Shown piece by piece: positions 10,116 to 20,552 of a DNA stretch of 64,000 nt (positions within the stretch are counted from its first letter, which is position 1; every line of letters begins with the position of its first letter). The notes beneath the pieces were generated by a model. The model was not told the DNA's origin, did not search any database, and was given only the letters and a program-made list of their open reading frames with translations. Origin of the DNA: Diaporthe sp. PMI_573 (lineage: Eukaryota; Ascomycota; Sordariomycetes; Diaporthales; Diaporthaceae); assembly GCA_021399435.1 (NCBI GenBank), contig JAJTUP010000021.1, forward strand, positions 930,001 to 994,000. Reading direction: 5' to 3'. A program made the position numbers and the translations under genes.

Positions 10116-12310
10116 ATGGACCAACAGCAGGGAAGGGGCCGTTCCCCCTCTGCTGCTGCACATCAGCAACAGCCTCATATAAACCAAAGCCACTCGCCTT
10201 CTCCCGCCCGACCATACCCTGCAGAAGCCTCAAACATCGGCCTGGGTATTGATTTGGAATCCCAAGCACAGCCCTTTGCCGCCGGCACCTCGGACTACTC
10301 CACCTATAACGGCAACAACTTCCTCGACCCTCAACAAGGCCAGCCTACCTTCTCGGGGGACCCGTCGTTTCAGAGCTTCACAGCACAGCTGGAGGGGACC
10401 AACGACCTCTCCCCCTTCGCGCAACAACAGCAGCAGGTACCCCACCACACGGCGCCCAACAACTTCCAGGACGACTTCACCATCTTCCCTTCCACCACGG
10501 GGGAGCAGCAGTACGGCACGTCGCTCTTCGCCGGCGATCCGGGACTCAACCCGGCCCTTGGCGGTCCGGACAACAGCATGGCATCGGCGCAACCTCACCA
10601 CAGCCCCACCCCACCGCATCTTCTGAACCAGGAGCCAACGTCGGCTCACCACTCCCCAAACTTCAACCAGCACCAGTTTGCGCAGCGCCCGAGAGGCCAC
10701 TCGCGCAACGCGTCCCTCGGCGTCGAGGCTGCTCTGCTCCCCGGTCAGGACTGGAGCAACGTACCTCAGTTCCAGTCGCACAGGAGGAGTCCTTCGGAAT
10801 ACTCCGACGTGTCGTCAGTCGGCCACTCGCCGAACCTGATCGCCAACGACAGCTTTGACCACATGGACCCGAGCCATTCTCCCATGCAGCGCGCCCAGGA
10901 CCCAGCTGTGCTCCAGGAGCTGCACGGCATCGGCAGCTTCACCATCTCGGACAGAGGCCGCAGCCCGTCCCACAGCCCTGCCATCTCCCCCCGGATATTG
11001 CCACAGCAGCAGATGGCCGACGTTACTCAACACGGCTTCACCCTCGGAAGCAATGGCTTCGTCGGTGCTCCGCCCCAGCAGTACGGTCTTCAGGCCCCTG
11101 AGGCTTTCCCTCAGCTCCAGCAGACCAGTGCGCCTGGCGAGGCAACGCAGAGCATGCCCCAGTTGGCGGCTCCTACCATCAACATCGACTACGCGCCACC
11201 TCCAGTGAGGAGCAACTTTGATGGCAGGTCGTCGATGGATACTGATGCCTTGACACCTCCAGAACGAGGTAAGTTTGTGTTGCGGGTCACATTTCGAGGC
11301 CCAGTGCTTACTCCAAGACAGGTCGCCAGCGTGCCAGGCCTAGAGCTGTCACCGATCCCTACAACAGCGGTGCTTACCGGCAGTCACCCGGGGGCCCAGT
11401 CTCTCCTCATCTCAGTCCCGGACTATCTCCAAACAGGGATGATTCGTCCAGGTCTTTGTCACCTCTTGACCGTCAGCAATCTTCCTCTCCTAGCAGGAGA
11501 CGTCAATCAACATCTGCCGTGCCCAACAATGTGATCGCGCTCCGTCTCGTGGAGGGCGAGGGCAGCCAAGACACTTCCGGAGGACCCAAACGCGTGCAGA
11601 AGCACCCTGCAACCTTCCAGTGCTCCCTTTGCCCCAAGCGCTTCACCCGTGCCTACAACCTGCGCTCTCACCTTCGCACCCACACCGATGAGCGGCCCTT
11701 CGTGTGCACTGTGTGCGGCAAGGCTTTTGCACGACAGCATGACCGGAAGCGCCATGAGGGTCTTCACTCAGGAGAAAAGAAATTCGTCTGCAAGGGTGAC
11801 CTCAAGGCTGGCGGACAATGGGGCTGTGGACGGCGCTTTGCACGAGCTGACGCGCTTGGGCGGCATTTCCGGTCTGAAGCCGGCCGCATTTGTATCAAGC
11901 CGCTTCTCGACGAGGAGATGATTGAGCGGCAACGTCAGTGGGGCGAGCAGCGACTAGCGGCACAGCAAGCTGCGGCCGCACAACATCAGCAGATGGCAAT
12001 GGGTGGCCTGATGGCCCCGCCGTCTCTCGACAACCCTAACTACCCATCTGCCGGAGGGTACATGCTTCCTCAGGCGCTGTTGGCCCAATACCCGGCGCTG
12101 GCAAACATGGACTGGGGGGCACCAAACATGCAGGGCGATGTGAGTGACATGGGAGATGATATCAGCGGTCGGTCGAGTTTTGATGCGTCCGACCTTGAGA
12201 ATGAGAATGATGACGGCTACGTGTCTGGGCCAGGTACAGGATTTGGCCCTGGTGGTATGACTGAGGGTTTCGGCGAGATTGGTTATGCTAGTGACTACGG
12301 CGGCCGCTAA
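10116..12310 (+). CDS. CRZ1: Calcineurin-responsive C2H2 zinc-finger transcription factor Crz1
   Basis: Two exons, 10116-11268 and 11322-12310, joined over a 53-bp intron, give 713 residues. The first ~380 residues are Gln/Ser/Pro-rich and disordered. [10 protein letters not shown] (~355-365) fits the calcineurin docking site (PxIxIT-like) of CrzA/Crz1 proteins. Two standard C2H2 fingers follow, [10 protein letters not shown]...HLRTH and [10 protein letters not shown]...HEGLH, then the family's unusual third finger with [20 protein letters not shown]. The C-terminus has a Gln/Ala stretch and an acidic end. Ca2+-activated calcineurin dephosphorylates Crz1, which then enters the nucleus and turns on ion-homeostasis and cell-wall genes. 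ATG at 10116 starts [10 protein letters not shown]; the frame is open further upstream, but no earlier ATG was preferred. Confidence 0.93.
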
Positions 12311-12855
12311 GCTTTTCTCTCGTGACTTGTGGATACACTTCTTCCCGGCGTTATGCAGCTTTTTTTGGTTCTCATTCTATTCGCAACGGCCATGGACATT
12401 GAATGGGCTCGACTTTGGGGAGGGGGGGGGGACTTTTGACAGTGGCGTTTCATGATTCCCATGTTGAAACATTTGAAGACGGGTTTTCACGGGCTGGAAA
12501 TATCCCTGACACATTTCTGGAGAAGGGGATCGTACGAATTCGGTTGGATAGACCACTTTTTAGGATTCATTTTAGATACCAGTATCAATTCCTTTCTCAA
12601 AAGAGCACTTTGATTGCCCCGTCTTGCCCACGCACACACATACACACAAAATATCCAAGGCCCGTGACCGCGTCGTGACAAACATGCTCATCTGGGATTT
12701 AAAAGTATACATCAATCCGACTTGTCCTAGCCAGGTCTCGGCCAGGATTCGCAAGGTGAACCAAGCAATAGCTGCGATCATTACACGTACATGTCATCCA
12801 CGTATCTATCAATCAAACATGCCCTATTCTGTATATACAACAGCAGACCCAGCCT
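12311..12855. other. Convergent spacer between CRZ1 and transketolase-type gene
   Basis: About 545 bases containing the two 3' untranslated regions. A G-run lies at about 12420-12430 and CACACACA at about 12633. No gene is seen. Confidence 0.5.
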
Positions 12856-15292
12856 CTAGTGATCCTCACCCCCAACGTTCAGATCCCTGAACTCGCCACG
12901 GAACTCTTCCGGACCGCGCTCCTTCCACTCCCCGACGAAGGCGGCGACGCGCGACGCGATCAGCTCCGGGTCGTAGCCAAAGTACTTGTAGGCGGCGGCC
13001 CCCGGCAGCGAGTGGCCGAAGGAGCTCATGGAGTATCCGGCGTCGGCATAGCGCTCCCAGCCGTTGGCGGCGTAGGCCTCGACGACGACGCGGGGCGGGG
13101 CGCGGGCTCCCCGGTACCGCAGGACCTCGGCCTTGTACTCGCGCGGCTGGGCGTCGAACAGGCGCTGGCAGGGGAAGCTGACGACGCGGGCGCGCAGGCC
13201 GTGGCGGTCGCGGAGGACGTCGCGCGCGCGCACGGCGAAGGCCATCTCGGCGCCGACACCAATCAGTGTCACGTCTGCGTCGTCGTCCTCGATAAAAGTG
13301 TAGGCGCCGCGGAGGACGCCGTCGCGCGACGAGTGGGCCGGGTACTGCTCGAGGTTCTGGCGCGACAACGAGATGATGGAGGGGGTGTCGCGGGCGTTGA
13401 GGGCCGCGATGAAGGCGCCGGCGACCTCCTCGCTGTCGCAGGGCCGGATGTACAGCAGGTTGGGCATGGCGCGGTACAGGGCCGCCAGCTCGACGGGCTG
13501 GTGCGTGGGGCCGTCCTCGCCCGTGCCGATGCTGTCGTGCGTGCCGATGTGGATCGCCTGCAGGCGCTGCAGGGCGCCCATGCGGATTCCTGGGGCTGCG
13601 TAGATGTAGAAGATGAAGAAGGAGGAGGTCACGGGGAGGATGGTGCCCTTGCTGTAGGCGGCGAGGCCGTTGGAGATGGCCGCCATCGCGTGCTCGCGGA
13701 CGCCCCAGTGGATGTAGCGGCCTGAGTAGTCGCCGGTGATGCCGCATGTGGGCCGGAGGTCAGGCTTGGGGAGAACAGAGGTCAGTCGGGTATTTCAGTG
13801 CAGCAGACGGCCTCAAGAAGATTGCGCGCTCACGTGTTGGAAGTCTGTCTTGCCCTTCCAGATCATGTTGACTGAAGGGCTCAGGTCGGCCGTTCCGACC
13901 ATGAAGTTGCTCAGCTTAGCAGCCAGCGGGTTGCAGACAAGCCCTGCGGATTTCCTCGATGCGGTGGGCGCCGTTGGGAACTCCTCCTTCTTGGGGATCA
14001 GCTGTGTCCAGTCCTCCGGGAACTCGCCGCGGACGCGATGCCCGAACTCCTTGGCCAGGTCTGGGTATTCGCCTCCATATGATGAGACGAGGTCGCTCCA
14101 CTCCTTCTCGAAACCACGGCCCCGGGTCCTGATGTCGGCAAAATAGTCGTACACCTCTTGCGAGACTTGGAAGTGCTTCTCGGGGTCGAAACCGGCGTTC
14201 CTTTTGATGTTGGCGACATCCTCCGCGCCAAAAGCGGCACCGTGCGCCCTTGCATCGCCGGCCACCTTGCTGCCAATCCCGATGACGGTGCGGATGTTTA
14301 TAAAGACGGGCTTGTCGGTGCTCGCGCGGGCCTCGACCAGGGCGGAGACGATGCCCCCGACGTCGTGGTTGCCGTCCAGGACATCGATGACTTTCCAGCC
14401 GCACGCCACCATCTTGGCGTTGACGTCCTCGGTGTTGGTCAGGTCCACCGAGCCGTCACAGGTGATCTGGTTGTTGTCGTAGACCACGACCAGGTTGTTT
14501 AGTCTGAAGTGGCCAGCCACCGAGATGGCCTCCAGCCCCACGCCCTCCTGCAGGCATGCGTCGCCGATCATGCACCATGTCCTGTTGTCCACCACGGGGA
14601 AGCCGGGCTTGTTGTATGTGGCGGCCAGCTGCTTGGTGGCCATGGCCATGCCCACGGCGTTTGCGATTCCCTGGCCAAGGGGTCCTGTCGTCACCTCGAT
14701 GCCCTCGTGTTCGATCTCGGGGTGTCCTGGGCAGATGGAGTCGGTCCGGTCGGAGTGGTAGGACTTGAGCTGGTCAAGCGTCATGTTCTTGTAGCCGACA
14801 AGGTGCATGAAGGTATACTGCCACAAACAGCAGTGACCTGCAAGAATGAGTCTCACTGTTCGTCTCTACCGGACGCAGAACCTCCGTCGAGAGACGGAAT
14901 TACTCACCATTTGAGAGGACAAATCTGTCTCGGTTGAAGAAGTTGGGGTTCTGTGGCGAGTAACGCATCACGTACTTCCACAACGCCACGCCAATGGCTG
15001 CCATTCCCATGGCACTCCTGCGACAACAACCACTCGTCAGCCGGCGTCACTTGTGAGAAGTAGCAACAAACACTCCGGATACATACCCAGGGTGGCCGCC
15101 CTTGAACTGCTCACAAAGGTCGGCAATGAGACATCTGAAGGTCCGCAGGACATAATCCGTCTTTGCAACATCTTCGAGTTCGAGTGTTGAGATACTAGCA
15201 AGGTCTCCGTTCGTCTTGTCACCGTTCGCTGAGAGTTCCAGCGGCAGGTGGGAGACCGTGTCTGTGGGGACTGCTGCTACGGAAGGAGCCAT
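12856..15292 (-). CDS. Dihydroxyacetone-synthase-type transketolase
   Basis: Four exons on the minus strand, 15292-15087, 15017-14908, 14837-13834 and 13764-12856, give 742 residues. The order is that of transketolases: [31 protein letters not shown], a thiamine-diphosphate site, the pyrimidine domain with [39 protein letters not shown], and the C-terminal FPCQRLFD. The ThDP motif reads GDACLQEG...NN rather than the GDG of ordinary transketolase, and [14 protein letters not shown] follows. Both are features I associate with dihydroxyacetone synthase, which moves a two-carbon unit from xylulose 5-phosphate to formaldehyde. The protein ends GGEDH, so the PTS1 typical of peroxisomal methylotroph enzymes is absent. 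Substrate is therefore open: it may act as a cytosolic transketolase paralogue. It shares a promoter region with the Zn2Cys6 gene to its right. Confidence 0.85.
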
Positions 15293-15986
15293 TCTGAATT
15301 CTTTGGAGCAGAGGGGTTGTGTGCTTCGTCCATAGCAAAGGTTCGGACCACTTGGCCGGCCATGATGGAGAGCGTCATTCATATATCGTGCTGCTCTGCT
15401 GCCCACGATGTCTGCTCTCCGAGGGTGGCCAAGTGCCGTTGGAGAAGAGCCACGAGGGCGCCGTCGTCGGATGTCTCAGACTGCCTACTTTGCACTTCAG
15501 GAAGTCCGACGCGCCACTGGACACCGCTATGGGTTTCCCTTCTTCGCCTAGCAAGTTGGGAGTGGAGGAGAGTCATGACCCCGGATACCCCACCAACCCA
15601 AGGCCTGTCCAATGCGACCCCATCGACCCCATCCATGGGAAGCCTACTGTGTAGAGACAATTCTGTCATGCGGCCCCAAACTTCGAATCAACCCGACGGA
15701 TCAGGCGAGCCGGGCTGCGTCTTGTCCAAGTGTTTTTTAGCTCTCTTCCAAGGTTAATATCCCGAGTAGCACACAGCTGTTGACCAGGTGGCTCACCAAG
15801 GCGCCAGGTGGCGGAGACGTCGGCGATTCATCGCCACAGTGCAAAGCCCGTTGCAACGTACCTTGCTCGACGTCACGGGTCGGGTCCCGCACCGTCATTG
15901 CACACGATGGGAGGCTCTTGAAGCCACCGCCGACTTGATAGTCTTATCATAGACTGCACCCAGGCGGACAAGTCCCACAGGAGACA
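15293..15986. promoter_or_regulatory. Shared divergent promoter, transketolase-type gene and Zn2Cys6 regulator
   Basis: About 695 bases separate the start codons of the minus-strand transketolase-type gene and the plus-strand zinc-cluster gene. No gene is seen inside. The head-to-head arrangement suggests co-regulation, possibly by the zinc-cluster protein itself; no operator was assigned. Confidence 0.5.
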
Positions 15987-18521
15987 ATGACGACCGGCGA
16001 CGGTGCCTCGGCCTCGCCCCGAGCGGGAAGTCGGCGGGCCCACGATCCTCGTCCGGCCCAGACTGCTCGTCGCAACCCGAGGGCCAAGCACGTCCGAACG
16101 AGAACCGGGTGCTGGAACTGCAGGCGCAAGCGCAAGAAATGTGAGTTAGCCCACCGCGGCCATTGTCGTCGCCACACTGGCTGCAGGAACAGACGGGACG
16201 GACAAGTCTCATATCCACACCCAAACCATGACGTCCGTCTCTAATTACATGCAATACTGAGCAGGTGATGAGCAAAGACCATCCTGTAAGGAGTGCTCGT
16301 TGAGGGGAGTGCCGTGCGAATGGGGAGTGCGGCTGGTCTTCCGCCCTGAGCATGTCGAATCCATCCCCGCCAGCCATCCGTCGATGCTTGAGACGGCGAA
16401 AGGCCATTCTTGCGGGGATGTCGAGGTAAGATGCGGCCAAGAGTAAAAACAATGTCTTGCTTGTGTGTCCTGACCATGTCAGATCATCGACGTGACTAGC
16501 GAAGTCATACGGGACTACTGGAATGAGTCCAACGTGTCTGCCAACGGCGGCCCCGTCCCTACACATCATCATAAATCGCCAGATCGGCAGGATTTGAGGG
16601 ACCAACAACCGCGTGGATCCCCGAAGTCTTCGAAAGACAGCACTGTTTCCACATTGTCCGGCCAGAGAGACGACGTGGCTTCGCTGACCGCGGCAGGTAG
16701 CTCGGGACATGCCACTGATGCTGCCTCAGCACCGGTGACGCCCGCCCCGGGCCATCTTCCAAACCTCGGGAGCTCAGCAAATATCTTGTCGCCGCATTCA
16801 TACGATATGATCCATTCTGCAGCCGCACAGTTGCTCGACTTGGGGTGTTCAGCCCCCGGGGCGCCTCCTAGTGCAAATGCATCTCAGAGTGCACTGTTGC
16901 ACCCGGCAAATCATAGCAGCAATCACAGTATTGCCAGCCCGGGTTCTGAGGGCATGTCACACGATGGCATCTTCTTGCCTGGCTCGGCGTACTTGGAGTT
17001 CCATTCTGCTTTGAGGAGTCATACTTTCAATGCAGCTCGCTCAGCCTTTCCAAGCCGGTGTGGGACACCGGAGCGCCAGCGCCCAGAGACGGCACACGCA
17101 ATGACCCGATCGGAGGGTCAGCTCGCAGAGGACTGCCTGCTGTCGAATCCTAGCACCTCAGACACGGTATCACCGTTGGACGATGTGGCTTTATCCCGGC
17201 CAACCCCTCGACTCGGCGAGCTGTCACAACAGGAAGAATTCGAGTTGTGGAAGAATTGGGTAGATGAAATCGGACCATGGGTGAGTGGTCATCTCCTGCA
17301 GACTATGAGCCCCAGCAGCTGTATCGTTCGCCCGGCTCACACGCGGTTCAGCTCGACAAGTTTGACAATCGGCGACGGTTCGTTCGCGTCTTGCCACCAC
17401 TGGCACGAGAGCATCCACACTTGCGATACTCGATGCTTGCACTTTCAGCCCGGCAGCTAGAACGAAAATTCCCGGACCGGCCTGCTACGAGCCTCGGACT
17501 GTACCAGGAAGCTATTCATCAGCTTGTGCCACAGCTGCAGACAAGGACTACGACTGTGGTCGCATCGTGTGTTGTGCTCTGTGTTCTGGAGATGATGAGC
17601 TGTGAGTTGTGGAGAGCACTGCGTCCAGCTGGCTTGGCTATTTCCCATGACTGACTTGGGTCCAGGTTCTCCGAAGATGTGGCGTCGACATCTTGATGGT
17701 TCTGCCAGCCTGATCTTGTCATTGGGCATCAATGGCTTTTCTGGAGGATTGGAGCAGGCCCTTTTCTGGTGCTTCGCACGCATGGGTGGGTCCTCAATTG
17801 CTAAATTTTGAATCCCAAACGAGTCGGACTTCTCATCAATGTGTCTTGGTTGGCAGATCTATGCGGTGCGCTCATCTCAGACGAGCGGACGATAATTCCG
17901 ATCGAAAGTTGGCTGCCGAAGCCAGCTGCGGATGACAATACCCGCCTCGCCTACAGTGCTGGTGGGTTCGACATGTATGCCAACTACATTGTGCACCTCT
18001 GTGCCGAGGCTATGGACCTGTTTGCCGACAGCACAAAAAGTCGCGAGGTTTTCAGCCGACGATGGAATAGTCTCTTTTCACGTCTCAGCGACTGGTACCA
18101 CTTTCGTCCACCAGAGATGAGACCTGTTCTCGACCTGCCACAACTAGAGACGGAGCCTGAACGACCTTTTCCAATCCTTCTGTTCTCTAATCCGTCCGCC
18201 ATATCTGGGAACCAAATGTATCATACCGCTGCTCTCCTCATGCTACAGAGAATCCCTCGAGGCACCAGGCTACCGCCTGGAACCCGGTCCATGCTCTGGC
18301 ATGCTCGTAGAATCTGCGCCATCTCGATATCCAACACCGATCACGCCTGCTGGACCAACTGCATCCAGCCTCTGTGGATCGCAGGACGCATCATGTCCAA
18401 CCCGTCCGAGCACCGCGCAATCCTCAAGACGTACGAGCTGATCGAGAAGGAGACCGGCTGGGGTGCTAAATGGCGAGCCGACGACCTCAGGACGTTCTGG
18501 GGAGACCTTGACGGAGGGTGA
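15987..18521 (+). CDS. Zn2Cys6 transcription factor (sugar-block regulator candidate)
   Basis: Six exons, 15987-16140, 16265-16425, 16483-17280, 17352-17601, 17666-17785 and 17857-18521, give 715 residues. The zinc cluster is at residues ~42-70: GCWNCRRKRKKC, joined across intron 1 to DEQRPSCKECSLRGVPC, which gives six cysteines with Zn2Cys6 spacing. Intron 1 splits the third cysteine codon (T|GT). A Ser/Pro-rich linker follows, then the fungal regulatory half (from ~370) with RRRFVRVLPPLAREHPHLRYSMLALSARQ split over two exons and FARMDLCGALISDE restored by splicing. Such proteins bind CGG-type half-sites as regulators of nearby catabolic or biosynthetic genes. It stands head to head with the transketolase-type gene and beside an SDR and a sugar transporter, so pathway-specific control is a reasonable inference. 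Confidence 0.85.
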
Positions 18522-18566
18522 AGTGTTTACGAATTTCTTTTGGTGTTTTCCTACAACAGACCCTAC

Positions 18567-19510
18567 CTATGCAGAAGCACAGTGACCTCCATCCACCCTG
18601 AGGTCTGCCCCTGTCATGAAGGAGCTCCCTTGTGACAGGAGGAACACGGCGGGGGCCTTGAAGTCCTCGGGCGCCCCGAGCCTCCCGAGGAGTGCACCAG
18701 CCATCCAAATTTTCTCCAACTCCGGGTTCGTCGCCAGGAGCGCGTCTGTCATGGCCGTCCTAATGTACCCTGGTGACAAAGTGTTCACTCTGATGCCGTA
18801 TTGGCCCCACTCTTGCGCGACCGAGCGGCACAGTTGCTGTACTGCGGCTTTGCTGCTGTTGTACGCGGAACATGTCAATCCCTGCACGGGAAGGCGTCAG
18901 CTTTGTCAAATACAATCAGACATCCTCATCAGACGCGCAGGAAACTTACGCGGTTGGCAATGTCGCCAGACATGGAGGCAATCATCACAATGCTGCCCTG
19001 GACCCCGGTCTTGATCAGGATCCTCGCCGTGTGCTTCGCCGTGAGGAAGGTACCGGTGACGTTGACGCTCATCATGCGCTCGAAATCGGATTTGGGGTAA
19101 TCGACGGCCGGTGTCTTCTGCTGGATGCCGGCACAGGCTATTGTGCCGTAGAACGGGGCGCCAGCCTCTCGCCCCTCCCTCTCTACCTCGTTGAGGATGT
19201 TGGAGAGGTTCTCCTCGTCTGTGATGTCGACGCGGCGGTATGAGAGCTTGAGCCCGGATGTCTTGGCCGTCTTCTCGATCGCCGCCCACTCCTCCGCCGC
19301 AGGGGTCTCGAGGATGTCGAGACAGGCAACGTTGCCACCGGCCTCGAGGACGGCGGCGGCGAGGGTGATGCCCACGCCACGGCCGCCGCCGGTGATGGCG
19401 ATTGTCTTGCCGCTTAGTGAGAACAGTGCCGTGTGTGAGACATTTGCGGGTGTGAGCCTGGATTCTGGAACGTCCGCCGGGAGCTTGAGGTCGGCAATCT
19501 GTTCACCCAT
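18567..19510 (-). CDS. SDR oxidoreductase, polyol/xylulose reductase-like
   Basis: Two exons on the minus strand, 19510-18950 and 18881-18567, separated by a 68-bp intron, give 291 residues. The Rossmann glycine motif is TGGGRGVG (~40-47), followed by NVACLDILE. The NAG-type motif reads ACAGIQ, the catalytic serine is in IASMSGD, and YNSSK supplies the catalytic Tyr and Lys. The C-terminal end has SPGYIRTAMTD and DLRVDGGHCA. The N-terminal extension before the Rossmann fold and the overall wording resemble the sorbose/L-xylulose/arabinitol reductase group, which interconverts ketoses and polyols with NAD(P)H. The precise substrate is not readable. It is tail to tail with the Zn2Cys6 gene (45 bases apart) and divergent from the sugar transporter. 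Confidence 0.8.
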
Positions 19511-20552
19511 CTTGATCAGATCTGCGAGGTGCTAACGAATGGTGTGGGTATCGAGAGGTGATTGGGGAGCAAAATCTGAAAAGTCTTAGGAGAGCAGGCT
19601 ACGAAAGCGATGGAATGACGACAATCTATAACTATTGAATCGGAAGAGAATGGAAGACGAAATGCCAGATTTGCCACGGGCGGGAGAGATAGCAGGACCC
19701 CGAGCGATTTTCTAGAAGCAATCGTCATGTCAGTGTTGACCATAGCTTTCGCCGCAAATGCTACCATGTTAAACCATTCGGCATCCGTCCGTTCCTAGAA
19801 TCGTAGGTCTAAGCATTGCTCCATTAGGATACGTTGTTAGCACACCCGGCGGCAGTGGGACCGAGCAAATGGTCTCACAACCGCTTCATGCTGCCTATTT
19901 GGCCTAAAGAAAATGCCCCAACAAACCATATTCCGTACAACGGCTTGAGCCTGGTCTGTTTCGCGTCTGAAAATGTCATGCAATGACAACACGTGGGCAA
20001 ATATTCTGTTCCCCAGGGCGGTACCGAGAAACGTCCCCGCTCGGCCACCGCCCTGCCACAATGGCGAACTAGGAAAGCCGAAGCGCGGCCCGCATGACTC
20101 TGCCCCAGGCGGTCATTGGGCCTCCTCTTCCCCGGAAAACTTTTTACGGGGACCCCAGGAAAATTCCGGCGGTGGGACCTGCGGGAAGCGCCAGCGGATC
20201 AAACAGCCAACCCCCCTGGGACTTCAGTCTGATGTGATGTGATAGAAGAAATGGCCCGATGAGGATGGATACCAACGTCGTCATCAAACGTCGGCTGTCG
20301 TTTCTCTCCTAGACCATTTCAGGAACCTAATTAGAATTCAAGGCCAAGTTTTTGGGGAAAGTGGTGTTTGGGCTGGCCTTGTTCCCCCACGATCCCCGGG
20401 TTATTTGCGCACAGCTGGGGTATCCAAGAGTTGGCGCATTCGCCTTCAGTTGCAATGGCACGGGTTTAGCGAAAAATTATAAAACAACGACTTCATCCTT
20501 GAATCGACGCTGTGTTATCGTCCTCCTCACTCGTGCATCAACCCTATCCAAA
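19511..20552. promoter_or_regulatory. Bidirectional promoter, SDR and sugar transporter
   Basis: About 1 kb between divergent start codons. A TATA-like TTATAAAA lies at 20477-20484, roughly 70 bases before the transporter ATG. No gene is seen inside. Confidence 0.5.

Noticed and set aside
12859..13725. Plus-strand open frame of 288 codons opposite the transketolase-type gene
   Set aside because: The minus strand gives an unmistakable transketolase C-terminal half; the plus frame is a GC-rich mirror without motifs.
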